This document shows, piece after piece, positions 45,920-55,659 of a stretch of DNA of 64,000 bases. A program made the position numbers and the translations under genes. The DNA comes from Acidobacteriaceae bacterium (lineage in GTDB: Bacteria; Acidobacteriota; Terriglobia; Terriglobales; Acidobacteriaceae). Under the pieces are notes generated by a model. The model had not been told where the DNA came from and searched no databases. It was given only the letters and a program-made list of their open reading frames with translations. The stretch lies in contig CAHJWL010000001.1 in NCBI GenBank assembly GCA_903642235.1, positions 1-64,000 of the forward strand, given 5' to 3'. Within the stretch, counting starts at the first letter, position 1, and each line of letters opens with the position of its first letter.

Positions 45920-46227
45920 TGAGAGCAGACCTCAGACATGAGCTGAGCGCGGAGTTCGTTCCTCCGGTCTTCAGCAATTCATCCAGTAGCAATAAAGCGG
46001 CCACTCCGGAATGTTTGGGTATTTGAGAGTTCCATCCTTCAAGACGGAAGATTACTTCTCTTCCTGGACCTCAGACTCTGCAGAAGATTGCTATGTGTCT
46101 TGTGGTTGCAATCGGGAGGGATACTCCTGCGAGATGGCACCGTTACACCGGCAGAGACGCGGGGACCTGGCGAGCTTTCGGTGAGGAGCCGTGGAGGGCG
46201 GCTCCTGGAGACTTACAATGAGCAGGG
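45920..46227. other. Divergent region lipoprotein / MltD-like gene, no gene seen
   Basis: 308 bases between two oppositely oriented genes. Both promoters must lie here, but I see no convincing hexamer pairs. Confidence 0.4.
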
Positions 46228-48180
46228 ATGACGGAAACGGCAGGTCGATGGCGAAGGGCTCGGCGTTTAGGTGGACTGGCACTCTGCGTCCCGCTGTTGT
46301 TTCTGCTGGGGTGTCCGCAGAGCGATCCGCTGGGACCACCGCCCATGCAGGCGACGGCACCGGTGATTCCCGGGCCGGCGCAGAGCGGAGCGCAGGCAGC
46401 AGGCGCAGCGGGAGCACAGAAGAAGCCGGGAGATGGAAAGGCGCTGAGTCCAAACCTGGCGCCTGATCCGGCGACAGCTGCAACGGTCGCAGCGGAGACG
46501 CAGCCGCAGGTGCCGCAGACGCCGGAGCACGCGGCGAAGGTACAGTCCCTGATCAACAGCGTAGAGCGGGCGTACGCGAGCGGTGTAACGAACTATCGCG
46601 CGGGGCGGCTGGAGGCGGCGCGGGCAGACTTCGATTCTTCCGTGGATCAGATGCTGATGAGCGGTATGGATGTGAAGGCGGACGCGCAGCTGGCGGAGGA
46701 GATGGATCGTCTGCTGAATGCGGTGAACTCGCTCGAGATGGCGTCGCTCAAGCAGGGGAATGGGTTCTCAGCGCCGGTAGAGGCATCGCCGCTTGATGCC
46801 GCGGATGAGGTGACGTTCGCGCCGAATGCTGCATTGACGGCGAAGGTGCAGACGGAGCTGAAGACGACGCAATCGGATCTGCCGCTGGTGGTGAACGATT
46901 ACGTGACCGGCTTCATCAACTTTTACTCGAACACACAGGCGGGGCACGCGCATCTGCTGCGCTCGCTCGAGCGGGCGGGCAAGTACAAGGACATGATTCA
47001 GAAGAATCTGCGCGATGCGGGGCTGCCGCAGGACCTGATCTACCTGGCGGTGGCGGAGTCGGGCTTTCAGCCGCAGGCCCTGAATGCGAAGAGTGGCGCA
47101 GCGGGCATGTGGCAGTTTATGGGCTTTCAGGGCGCGTACGGCCTGGTGCGGAACGGCTACGTGGATGAGCGCTTCGATCCGGAGAAGAGCTCCATGGCGT
47201 ACGCACGCTATATGAAGTCGCTCTACGCGCAGTTCGGCGATTGGTACCTGGCGATGGCGGCCTATGACTGGGGTCCTGGCTACGTACAGCGCGCGGTGAT
47301 GAAGACCGGCTACGCGGACTACTGGGAGCTCTACCGGCGCGGTGTGCTGCCGGGAGAGACGAAGAACTATGTGCCGGGCATTATCGCGGCTGCGATTATG
47401 GCGAAGAATCCCGAGCAGTATGGGTTGGCGACGCTGCATCCGATGCCGGCGGTGATTTACGACACGGTGCAGACAGATACCGCGATGGATCTGCGACTGG
47501 TAGCCGACGTGACGGATGTGCCGGTGGGCGAGATTGTGGCGCTGAACCCGAGTCTGCTGCGATCGACGACGCCGCGCGATATGCACTTCGATCTGCATAT
47601 TCCGGTGGGGACAAAGGCGATCTACGAGGAGCGCCTTAAGGAGATACCGGATGAGCATCGCGCGAGCTGGCGCTTCCATGTGGTGAGGCCCGGTGAGACG
47701 ACGGAGTCGATTGCGACGGCAATGCACGCGCGTGTGGCGGAGATCATCCAGGCGAACGGATTGACAGAGACGGAGGCCGTTGCGGCGGGCGACGAGCTGG
47801 TGATTCCGATCACACCTGTGGTGAGCGCGGCGATGGCGCGTCCTGCGCACTTCCGCGTGCTGCGCGGCGACTCGCTGATCACGGTCTCGGACCGGTTCAA
47901 CGTTTCGGTGGAGGACCTGCGGCAATGGAATCATCTCCGGTCGAGCGCGATCGTGCCGGGACGAACCTTGACTGTGGCGGAGCCGATGCATCTGGCGCCA
48001 ACAGGACGAGCGCGGGCGAAGGCTTCGCGCAGACACGGCACGCGGAGTGGGCGCGTGTCGACGGCGCGCGTGGCGAGTACACGACGAGCGGGGAATGCGC
48101 AGACGAGCGGATCGAGTGCAAGCTTCGCCGGTGGGACGAAGAAGGCAAGAGCAGCTGCGAAGAAGAAGTCGAGACGCTGA
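46228..48180 (+). CDS. MltD-like membrane-bound lytic transglycosylase with LysM domains
   Basis: 650 residues, lipoprotein (lipobox LFLLGC). A helical region comes first, then an SLT domain: LIYLAVAESGFQPQALNAKSGAAGMWQFM with the catalytic Glu in AESGF, and the distal SLT motif YLAMAAYDWGPGYVQRAV. After it come two LysM modules (FHVVRPGETTESIATAMHARVAEIIQANGL and FRVLRGDSLITVSDRFNVSVEDLRQWN), then a Lys/Arg-rich tail (KKARAAAKKKSRR). Cleaves peptidoglycan strands at the outer membrane. The basic tail is unusual. Confidence 0.93.
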   Translation: MTETAGRWRRARRLGGLALCVPLLFLLGCPQSDPLGPPPMQATAPVIPGPAQSGAQAAGAAGAQKKPGDGKALSPNLAPDPATAATVAAETQPQVPQTPEHAAKVQSLINSVERAYASGVTNYRAGRLEAARADFDSSVDQMLMSGMDVKADAQLAEEMDRLLNAVNSLEMASLKQGNGFSAPVEASPLDAADEVTFAPNAALTAKVQTELKTTQSDLPLVVNDYVTGFINFYSNTQAGHAHLLRSLERAGKYKDMIQKNLRDAGLPQDLIYLAVAESGFQPQALNAKSGAAGMWQFMGFQGAYGLVRNGYVDERFDPEKSSMAYARYMKSLYAQFGDWYLAMAAYDWGPGYVQRAVMKTGYADYWELYRRGVLPGETKNYVPGIIAAAIMAKNPEQYGLATLHPMPAVIYDTVQTDTAMDLRLVADVTDVPVGEIVALNPSLLRSTTPRDMHFDLHIPVGTKAIYEERLKEIPDEHRASWRFHVVRPGETTESIATAMHARVAEIIQANGLTETEAVAAGDELVIPITPVVSAAMARPAHFRVLRGDSLITVSDRFNVSVEDLRQWNHLRSSAIVPGRTLTVAEPMHLAPTGRARAKASRRHGTRSGRVSTARVASTRRAGNAQTSGSSASFAGGTKKARAAAKKKSRR

Positions 48181-48434
48181 CGCAGACTTCTTCAGTGCGC
48201 GAGAACAGAGGTTCATTCGACTGCTCAATGGCTTGCAGATGTTGTGCGCAGCCCGCCTCGGCTTCAGAAGAGATAACCCAATGCGGTACCTCTGCCGTTC
48301 TCGCAGAAAAGAGTTCTTGCGCTCCTCGGCCCAGCGATGCAGACTGTTGCTAGAATTCGATCCGCACATTGCGGTGACGAAGTCGTTGCATCGTACGGAG
48401 TGCAGTTGCTTTGGATCAGCGAGGGTAGACGACG

Positions 48435-49412
48435 ATGATGTTCGACGAAACGATCAAGCTGTATGCGGCGGCGCACGACGAAGAGGAAGACCTGGATGAG
48501 GACGACGAGTCACTCGACGAAGGCTTCGATGAGGACGACGACGAAGAGGAAGAGACCGTCACAAGCTCCGACGATGACGAGCTAAGCGGAGCGGATGAAG
48601 ACCTTGACGAAGCGGACTCCGACAAGCTGCTTCGCAAAGACACGCATGCCGAAGAGGCACAGATGTTTGCGATGCCGACGGCTCCAGGGCAGCCGTATGA
48701 TCCGCCCTACACGATGTCTAAGGAGCCGGTGGTCAACGAGGTCGAGGTTGATACTGCAGATGTCCTGACATCCGCGGAGTCTACGACGGAGACGACGGCG
48801 CACGCGGAGGAGAGCGATGCGGAGGTCGAGCCTGACGCGATGGAGCAGCCGAGCACCGCTGTTTCCGCTGTGCGCTCGCCAGCAAAGAAGGCAGGCACGG
48901 GAGCGAAGAAGGCACCTGTCGCGTCGAAGAAGTCGACACCGGTGAGGTCGACTGGCGTGTCTGAGAAGAAGCCGGCACCAGCCAAGAAGACACCGGCGAA
49001 GGCGGCCGCGCCGGCCAAGAAGACGCCGGCCAAGAAGGCAGCGCCGGCCAGGACGTCCGCACCTGCGGCGAAGAAGAGTGTCGCCAAAAAGATCACAGGG
49101 TCTGCCGCGAAGAAGTCGAGTGCACCGCGCGGCGTGAAGGGCGCTCCGAAGAAAGGAGCGTCAGGCAACAAGGGCACCGCAAGCAGTAAAAAATCAAACG
49201 TGAGAGGTAAGACCTTGGCAACCGCAAAGAAAGCTCCTGCGAAGAAAGCTGCTCCGGCGAAGAAGGCCGTAGCGAAGAAAGCACCCGCAAAGAAGGCTAC
49301 GGCAACAAAGGCACCGGCAAAGAAGACCGCGGCCAAGAAGGCGCCGGCAAAGAAGACCGCAGCAAAGAAGACACCGGCAAAGACCGCGACAAAGACGGCA
49401 GCCAAGAAGTAA
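48435..49412 (+). CDS. Acidic N-terminus fused to histone-H1-like Lys/Ala-rich C-terminus
   Basis: 325 residues. Residues 1-148 are extremely acidic (for example DEEEDLDEDDESLDEGFDED, then ETVTSSDDDELSGADEDLDE). From about residue 150 the chain becomes Lys/Ala/Pro repeats (PAKKTPAK, APAKKAAPAKK, KKTAAKK), like histone H1 C-terminal tails. The basic half is expected to bind DNA, the acidic half to mask or recruit; this is inference from charge. The basic half uses a repetitive GCNAARAAR codon pattern. A terminator follows. Confidence 0.8.
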   Translation: MMFDETIKLYAAAHDEEEDLDEDDESLDEGFDEDDDEEEETVTSSDDDELSGADEDLDEADSDKLLRKDTHAEEAQMFAMPTAPGQPYDPPYTMSKEPVVNEVEVDTADVLTSAESTTETTAHAEESDAEVEPDAMEQPSTAVSAVRSPAKKAGTGAKKAPVASKKSTPVRSTGVSEKKPAPAKKTPAKAAAPAKKTPAKKAAPARTSAPAAKKSVAKKITGSAAKKSSAPRGVKGAPKKGASGNKGTASSKKSNVRGKTLATAKKAPAKKAAPAKKAVAKKAPAKKATATKAPAKKTAAKKAPAKKTAAKKTPAKTATKTAAKK

Positions 49413-49430
49413 ACCGTACGCAAGGCAAGC

Positions 49431-49471
49431 AAAAAGGCCCGGACTCTCTTTCGAGAACTCCGGGCCTTTTT
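49431..49471. terminator. Bidirectional terminator between H1-like fusion and peroxiredoxin
   Basis: AAAAAGGCCCGGA (49431-49443) pairs with TCCGGGCCTTTTT (49459-49471); the interior also folds (CTCTC/GAGA). A-run and T-run on both sides suit both convergent genes. Confidence 0.9.
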
Positions 49472-49502
49472 GCGTCTGGTGGTGGGTTGCGATTTTGAAT
49501 GC

Positions 49503-50036
49503 TTACTTGCTGCTGGCTTCTTTGATCGCAGCGAGAACTTCCTCGCTGTGGTCGGCAACCTTAACGTCCGGCCAGAACTTGACGATCTTTCCATCGGGCG
49601 AGATGAGGAAGGTCTGACGGGAGGCGAACTTGAGCGGGCCCATGCCTCTGACGGGAACGCCATACTCGTCAACGACCTTGTGGTCGGGGTCTGCGAGAAG
49701 CTTGAAGGTCAGGGTTTCTTTCGTGCAGAACTTCTTGTGGCTGTCCACGGTGTCGAGCGACACGCCGACTACGGCAGCGTTGAGGGCCGTATACTTCGCT
49801 TCGTCACGCTGAAAGTTATGGGCTTCGACGGTGCATCCCTGCGTCTGGTCCTTCGGGTAGAAGTACAGGACGACGAACTTGCCTTTGAAGTCTGAGAGAC
49901 TGACAGGTTTATCGAGCTGCGAGGGCAGCGTGAAGCCGGGCGCGGCAGAGCCGATGGCGGGGGCGTCGGCGGCGAAGGCGGCGGGTGCAAGGGAGACGAC
50001 GCCGAGCAGAGCTGCGGTCAGGAGCGAGTTGCGCAT
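49503..50036 (-). CDS. Exported peroxiredoxin (BCP/PrxQ type)
   Basis: 177 residues. Starts with a signal peptide (LLTAALLGVVSLAPAAFAA), so probably periplasmic, which is less usual for BCP. Peroxidatic cysteine in KDQTQGCTVEAHNF and candidate resolving cysteine in SHKKFCTKE. Other blocks: DFKGKFVVLYFYPKD and VGVSLDTVDSHKKF. Reduces peroxides, presumably with a periplasmic thiol donor; the TlpA-like pair in this window are candidates. Confidence 0.88.
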   Translation of the reverse strand: MRNSLLTAALLGVVSLAPAAFAADAPAIGSAAPGFTLPSQLDKPVSLSDFKGKFVVLYFYPKDQTQGCTVEAHNFQRDEAKYTALNAAVVGVSLDTVDSHKKFCTKETLTFKLLADPDHKVVDEYGVPVRGMGPLKFASRQTFLISPDGKIVKFWPDVKVADHSEEVLAAIKEASSK

Positions 50037-50100
50037 AGAGAACCTCTTTCAGTGAAGGTGGAGTTGCCGGGACGATTGCTGCTGCAGGCCGAAGTCGATT

Positions 50101-50973
50101 CTACTCCGCGGTGATGGCGATGTTGGCAGCATTGGCGGCGTCGCGGATGGCAGCGGGATCAAAGAGGAGAGTTCGCCCGGCCTCAAGAGCTAGACAGGTG
50201 GCTCCCGCACTCTGCATGGAGACGATGGTTTGCAGGCCGATCACGGGCACATCGAAGCGCATGTCCTGGTTTGGCTTGGCCACTTTGACGACAGTCAGTG
50301 AGCGCCGCAGTGTGGAGGGATCGTCGGATGCGCGCAACAGATCTCCGGCTCGGAGGATTGTCGCGTCGGTACCTTCCATGGCCTCGACAGCGATGCAGGC
50401 CTGCGCCGCGATGACGACAGTCTGACCGAGATCAAAGGCCGCGATGCCGCGGGCGACGGTGCGCCCGTAGAGGATGTCCTTGCGTTCCCCGGCATCGGGT
50501 TCGCGCGTGGTGAGGACGCCCGGCCGGGCGAGCAGCGGCTCCAGGTACTCGGTGGACGAGAGGAGAGTGATGCCTTCTTCGGCGAGGACTTTGACGATCG
50601 CCCCGAGCAGGTTATCCGTGTTGCGCGAACCGAGCGAGAAGAGCAGTTTGGCCAGGCGCCAGTCCGGTCGTATGGAGGAGAAGATCTGTTTATGGCGAAC
50701 CTGCCCGGCCATGGTGGCGCGGGTAACACCTTCGCGATGGAAGATGTCGATCAGGCGGGAGAGCTCACCGAGCGAAAGCCAATGAAGCCGGATGTGCGGG
50801 TCAGCGGCGGCACGTGCCGCGATCTCGGGGTCGGTCTCTTCCTTGATAGCGGCCACGATGACGGTTAGATGGTGAGCGCGCGCGGCATCAAGCAGAAGAA
50901 ACGGGAAGCGGCCGTTTCCGGCGATGAGGCCGAGGGTGCTGGACGAACTGGGGAGAAGGCCATCTGCGGACAT
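50101..50973 (-). CDS. lpxI: UDP-2,3-diacylglucosamine diphosphatase LpxI
   Basis: Fourth step of lipid A synthesis in bacteria without LpxH. N-terminal LGLIAGNGRFPFLLLDAARA, then VTRATMAGQVRHKQIFSSIRPDWR, ILRAGDLLR, MRFDVPVIGLQTIVSMQSAGATCLALEAGRTLLFD. 290 residues is normal. ATG 50973. The other lpx gene here, lpxA, is 7 kb away, so the pathway is dispersed. Confidence 0.9.
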   Translation of the reverse strand: MSADGLLPSSSSTLGLIAGNGRFPFLLLDAARAHHLTVIVAAIKEETDPEIAARAAADPHIRLHWLSLGELSRLIDIFHREGVTRATMAGQVRHKQIFSSIRPDWRLAKLLFSLGSRNTDNLLGAIVKVLAEEGITLLSSTEYLEPLLARPGVLTTREPDAGERKDILYGRTVARGIAAFDLGQTVVIAAQACIAVEAMEGTDATILRAGDLLRASDDPSTLRRSLTVVKVAKPNQDMRFDVPVIGLQTIVSMQSAGATCLALEAGRTLLFDPAAIRDAANAANIAITAE

Positions 50974-51261
50974 AGTCTTTCTCTGATCAGGGTAGAGGGT
51001 TTCATCGAGCAGTGCACGGGAGAAAACCTCCCTGCGTGGAAGACAGGGGAGAGCGCGGTAGTTTCAGGACTTCGCTCGCGAGGGCTTCGGCACGGGCTGT
51101 TGGTGCTGCCGTGGGTTGAACATACCGGTGAGAGCGAGACCGAGCTCTACGCGCGCGCTGCGGCCGGCCTTCCCTCATGCCGAGAGCAGCAGCCGAGGTG
51201 CGTTGCTCGAGCGGACAGCATCGTACTGCTACGGTCGTATTACTCACTCGAGGAGTACCTG

Positions 51262-51606
51262 ATGGTTAAGTTCACAATTCTGCTTCGCCGTAAGCCGGGC
51301 CTCAGCCCGGAGGAGTTTGTCCGGCACCATCGTGAGGTGCATGCACCGCTGTTCTCGTCCTTGCCGGAGGTGAAGCAGCATGTGCGACGCTATGTGCAGG
51401 GGCATAGCACGGGTGATCAGCTGCCTGGCATGCCGCCGCTGACGTTTGATGGCGTGACGGAGCTCTGGTTCGACGACCTAGCGGGACTCGCCGGGGTCTT
51501 TGAGTCGGAGGGCTATATGGAGACGATCCGGCCCGATGAGGAGAGCTTCCTCGACCTGCATCGGTGCGAGTTCCTTCTGACAACGGAACACACCGTTATC
51601 GGTTGA
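51262..51606 (+). CDS. EthD-domain protein
   Basis: 114 residues of ferredoxin-like alpha/beta-barrel fold: MVKFTILLRRKPGLSPEEFVRHHREVHAPL is the EthD start, followed by VTELWFDDLAGLAGVFESEGYM. EthD proteins are found near alkyl ether degradation genes and elsewhere, with no fixed reaction. ATG 51262 with AGGAG upstream; the frame is open much further but without similarity. It faces the Gfo/Idh gene end-to-end. Confidence 0.85.
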   Translation: MVKFTILLRRKPGLSPEEFVRHHREVHAPLFSSLPEVKQHVRRYVQGHSTGDQLPGMPPLTFDGVTELWFDDLAGLAGVFESEGYMETIRPDEESFLDLHRCEFLLTTEHTVIG

Positions 51607-51633
51607 AACAGTATCCCTGCTGTTCCCGAAGGA

Positions 51634-52746
51634 TCAATTTTCTTTGCTGAGCACCACCGTGCGTCCGGAAGCGGCGGACTCGCGCGCCGCGGCCAGAATG
51701 CGGACGACTTTCACGTTTGTGTCGAGCGCGGTGAGGTCGCCTTGTGGATGCAGGGATCCATTGAGGACGGCGACGAGGTAATTGAGCGAGTCGTTCTGGG
51801 GCGCGGCAAGGGCGGGAGCGGTCTCGGCGTGTTCTTCCTTCTCGCCAGGGAGGCGCATGCGGAGATGGTCGGTGACCCGGCTCGAAACGTAGACTGTGTC
51901 GACGTACCCGGCGGAGCCGTAGATCTCCATGTCCTTGCGGTCGAAGGGCCAGTTCCAGGAGCCCTCGAGATCGGCGACGGCCTTCGAGTATTGAAGCAGG
52001 ATGGTGGAGTCGTCGTCGATGTGCGGGTAGACGGCGGGCTTGTCGGTGTGGGTGATCGCGGTGACGGAGAGAGGCAGGTCGCCATGGTTGAGCACGGTGG
52101 CGAGATCGGCGCCGTAGCAGCCGAAGTCAAAGAGGGCGCCGCCGCCGTTCTGTTTCGCGTCGGTGAGAAAGCCGAGAAACTCGGGATCGACGCCGATCTC
52201 TTTGGGTCCGCGATGACCATCGTGAACGACGACGCGGCGAAGCTCGCCGACCTTGCCGTCGGCAAGAATCTTAGAAGCTTCGGCATTGGACGCGTACCAG
52301 GTGGTCTCGTAGTTGGTAAGGACGGGGACGTTGTACTGCGTCGCAAGATGCTGGATCGCGAGAGCGTCGGGCACCGTCGTGGCGAGCGGCTTTTCGACCA
52401 TCGCAGCGATGTGCATAGGCGCGGCGGTCGCGATGGCGGCGAGATGGCCCGCGGGTGCGGTGTAGACGAGGATGGCCTGCGGGTGGGTTGCGGCAAGCAT
52501 GGTCTTTTCGTCTGCGAAGAGCATGGCGTGATCAAAGTGGTACAGCTTCTCGTATTTCTCTCGCAGCGCGGGATCGGGCTCGGAGATGCCGACGAGTTGA
52601 ACCGCGTGCTGGCCGGGAAGAGAGTGCAGAAAGCCCTGCACATGGCCGTGCGTGAGGCCGACGATGGCGACGCGCGCCGGCGTCTGTGCGGCGGCGGAGA
52701 GGGAGGAGGCGAGAAGGGCGGTGGCGAGAACAGGGAGACGGCGCAT
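51634..52746 (-). CDS. Exported Gfo/Idh/MocA-family oxidoreductase
   Basis: 370 residues. Signal peptide MRRLPVLATALLASSLSAAAQ, then an NAD(P)-binding Rossmann start (RVAIVGLTHGHVQGFL), EKPLATTVPDALA with the family EKP motif, and GGALFDFGCYGADLATVLN in the C-terminal domain. Exported members are common in bacteria that oxidise sugars outside the cytoplasm. Follows the aldo-keto reductase and the GMC gene on the same strand. Substrate unknown. Confidence 0.85.
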   Translation of the reverse strand: MRRLPVLATALLASSLSAAAQTPARVAIVGLTHGHVQGFLHSLPGQHAVQLVGISEPDPALREKYEKLYHFDHAMLFADEKTMLAATHPQAILVYTAPAGHLAAIATAAPMHIAAMVEKPLATTVPDALAIQHLATQYNVPVLTNYETTWYASNAEASKILADGKVGELRRVVVHDGHRGPKEIGVDPEFLGFLTDAKQNGGGALFDFGCYGADLATVLNHGDLPLSVTAITHTDKPAVYPHIDDDSTILLQYSKAVADLEGSWNWPFDRKDMEIYGSAGYVDTVYVSSRVTDHLRMRLPGEKEEHAETAPALAAPQNDSLNYLVAVLNGSLHPQGDLTALDTNVKVVRILAAARESAASGRTVVLSKEN

Positions 52747-52831
52747 GGTGCAGACAAGTGTATGGGACGAGATCAGGTGCGATCACCTCGCGGCTGAAGA
52801 TTCCTGGTCACGTTTGATGACGACACTGTGC

Positions 52832-53824
52832 CTAAGCCGGCATGAGACTGCTGCGTTCCCTCTGAACCAGCTGGTAGAGCCGAGAGGCCGGATGGGTCAG
52901 TGAGGGATCAGAGGCGACGGCGACGTTCCGCTGGATGTGATAGGGATTCTTCGAGGAAAACAGGATGAGGCTGCCGGGATTTTGATCGAGAGCTGCGCGG
53001 AGCATCAGGTTTGCGAGAGCTTCGGAGTTGGCGACGTCCTGAGCGGTCGTTTCGGACCAGCGCTGCGCACGTGCGGGATCCGCGACGAGGGCGGCCTGCA
53101 GGGAACGAAAGTTGTCTGTGAGTGCACGGTGATGGATGCGGAAGACGCCGGGGGTAGAGGGCACCGCGTCAAGGACGGACCACTCAAACTGCGCCGTGGG
53201 GCAATACTGTGGGGCACGGGCGAGGAGGTCCGGGATTTTGTCACCACCGCTGCCGACACCGAAGGTGCCGATGGTACCGGACCTGACTGAATCTTCAAGC
53301 AGCCGAAGCAGCTTCTCGTCCCGTAGCGTGTCGGCCGTGACCTCATGGAGCAGCCAGATGTCGATGTGATCCGTTTTGAGAGCGGCGAGTGAGCGGTCGA
53401 GGGAGGCTTTGGCTTCAGCGGCGGTGAAGGTGCATGCGTGTTCTTTCGGCGCGGGCGCTGCGGCGGCCACGGGGCTGCTGGCAGTCCTGGCGAGCCGCTG
53501 TTTAAGGCCCGGAAAGGCTTTGAGGACCGGTCGAGCTATCGCGCGGGCGAGGCGTGTATGCGGGCGGCTGGGTGCAGGCGGCAGACCATACTTCGTGGTC
53601 ACAGTGCACTGACCGGGATGCCGGCGAAGAAACTCGCCGAGGCAGGCTTCGGCCTCACCGTAGCCGTACATGGGTGCGGTGTCGAAGTGACGGATGCCGG
53701 CGTCGAAGGCGGCTTCAAGCATGGCGAGCGAATCTCGCCGGCCGAGGGCGCCCATGATGCTGGATCCTCCGAAGCCGAGGCGTGTGGTGTGGCGGCCGGT
53801 ATTGGCGATGGCGATGCTGTCCAT
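52832..53824 (-). CDS. Aldo/keto reductase family protein
   Basis: 330 residues. RLGFGGSSIMGALGRRDSLAMLEAAFDAGIRHFDTAPMYGYGEAEACLGEFL is the N-terminal AKR pattern with catalytic Asp and Tyr. A Pro/Ala-rich segment follows (KQRLARTASSPVAAAAPAPKEH), then DHIDIWLLHEV with the conserved His. Starts 22 bases after the GMC frame. Probably NADPH-linked. Confidence 0.9.
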   Translation of the reverse strand: MDSIAIANTGRHTTRLGFGGSSIMGALGRRDSLAMLEAAFDAGIRHFDTAPMYGYGEAEACLGEFLRRHPGQCTVTTKYGLPPAPSRPHTRLARAIARPVLKAFPGLKQRLARTASSPVAAAAPAPKEHACTFTAAEAKASLDRSLAALKTDHIDIWLLHEVTADTLRDEKLLRLLEDSVRSGTIGTFGVGSGGDKIPDLLARAPQYCPTAQFEWSVLDAVPSTPGVFRIHHRALTDNFRSLQAALVADPARAQRWSETTAQDVANSEALANLMLRAALDQNPGSLILFSSKNPYHIQRNVAVASDPSLTHPASRLYQLVQRERSSLMPA

Positions 53825-53845
53825 GCGGGAACTCCTGCGAGTGGC

Positions 53846-55390
53846 TTAGCTCAGGTGATGCGCGAGGCGGATAGCAAGCGCGAGCAGCGTGTGGGTGGGA
53901 TTGGAAAATCCGGAGGTAGGGAAGACCGCGCTCGAACAGATGTACGCGTTGTCTGTGCCATGCAGGCGGAGGTCAGTATTGACCAGGCCGGTCTCGGCAG
54001 AGGTGCTCATGCGCATGCCGCCCATGTGATGGTAGCCGTCGCCGCAGCGCTCGATGAAGCGAAGATCGAGCGCCAGAAGGTCGGGATCGGGGATGACGCG
54101 GCCCAGGTGGGCGAGCGACTTGCTGGCGATCTCGGTAATGGTGCGGATGGAGCGAAGTTCGTGCTCGGAGACCTGTCAGTTGAGGCGCGTGCGCAACAGG
54201 CCGAGAGAGTCACGCGATTCGGCGAGGGTGATGGTGCTTCTGGACTCCGGTTCCTGCTCGCAGTGGACTAGTAATTCGATGATGCCGCCCGGCGGATTAA
54301 AGGCCCGGTGCTGGACGCTGTACCGATAAACCTGGCGAGCGAGCAGAGGCGAGTGGCGCAGGGCATACAGGATGTCAGCCGGCTTGCTCTCGCGCCAGCG
54401 GCCACGCAGGAGGCGCTTGGCGGTCTCTTTGAGTTGAGCCAGGATCTGGTCGGAGTCACCCAAAAACGAGACGGTCGCGGCGACATTAAGGGTGCCAGCG
54501 GCTGCCTGCTGTGCGGGAGTGAGACGGAGCTTGGGCTGATATTTGTAGCCACGGCTGAACACATTGTCAAAGGCGTTGTGAATGCCAGGTTGATCGTTGG
54601 GCTCAATAATGGCGCCGGCGCAGATAATGTGATCCTGGAAGTAACGGCCAAGCAGACCGGAGCGGAGCCAGGGGCCATCCGCCGCGCGAGGTTGTAGAAA
54701 GAAGCGGGAGCTCTCAATCCCACCGAGACAAAAGACGAACTCATCGGCGGTGAAGGTAGCTTTGATGCCGGAGAGGGTGCGGCATAGGACGCCACGAAAG
54801 CGAGCATCGTCCCAGAGAATATTGACGGCGTTCGCATGCAGCCAGACAGTGACGGCGGGTTTGCTCTCAAGTGTGTCGCGGTGCAGCCGCGCAAAGTTGG
54901 GCTCGGGGCACCAGCGGGAGAAGAAGGGCTGGAGATCACTGAAGCCCGGTGTGGAAAGGCCGATCTCTTTCCAAACCGCGTCGTCGTCGAGTGTGCTGTC
55001 GGCTAAGCCTTCGAGCTCGATGGCACGGGCATAGTGGGGGGTGAGAGAGGACTTTGCGATGGGCCAGCCGCTGCCGGGGACAGCATCCCGCTTCTGAAAG
55101 TCGAGATCGTCCAACTCCAGAATCTGTCCGCCCCAACGATTGGTGCTGCCGCCGGTGGCGCGGAAACGGCCGACATGAATACCTGTGTGCTTGACCCCGG
55201 TGACTTCGCCTTGGTAGGGCTCCTGAGAAGCCTCTTCGACGTCGCGACCGCCGCCCTCCAACAGAAGTACAGATTTGCCCCGGCGTGCGAGCTCGGAGGC
55301 AAGAAGGATGCCGGCGGCACCGGCACCTACGATGCAGACATCCGCGTGCTGCTGATCAACGGGTGCGCCGTGCTCTAAGTCGCGCATCAT
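53846..55390 (-). pseudogene. GMC-family oxidoreductase with an in-frame UGA
   Basis: FAD-dependent choline dehydrogenase/glucose oxidase family. N-terminal FAD-binding VCIVGAGAAGILLASELARRG; then GGSTNRWGGQILELDDLDF, and a middle domain FCLGGIESSRFFL. At 54178-54176 there is a TGA, where relatives commonly have Trp in the context LxW-R/Q-x-S-E-x-E. Translation would resume in the same frame QVSEHELRSIRTITEIAS and continue through HHMGGMRMSTSAETGLV and VFPTSGFSNPTHTLLALAIRLA, the C-terminal GMC signature, to a TAA at 53848-53846. So one nonsense change separates an otherwise whole gene. Start ATG 55390. Confidence 0.85.
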
Positions 55391-55659
55391 GGAACCAGGG
55401 TCTCCTCGAAGGCCGCTCCTGCAGTGTAACGGCAGTGTCAGGTCCCGAGGAGATCCTGCGAGATGGTCGGCATGGTGGTTGTGCAACTCACGTAATGCCG
55501 TCCGCGCGAAGGAAAACTCGCTCCTAGTTGCCGAAAGACGCTTGTGGGCAGAGCTCGCAGCATCTTTTAGAGGGTTTTTGCCACGAGAGGATGATACAGG
55601 AGTATGCCGGGTATAGGTTCAGTCTTGCCGGAGATGGTGTGGCTGGGTCCTAGCAGCTT

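Noticed and set aside
54176-54178. Selenocysteine codon in the GMC gene
   Set aside because: Expected residue is Trp, not Cys, and I see no SECIS-like hairpin just downstream; nonsense mutation or error is simpler.
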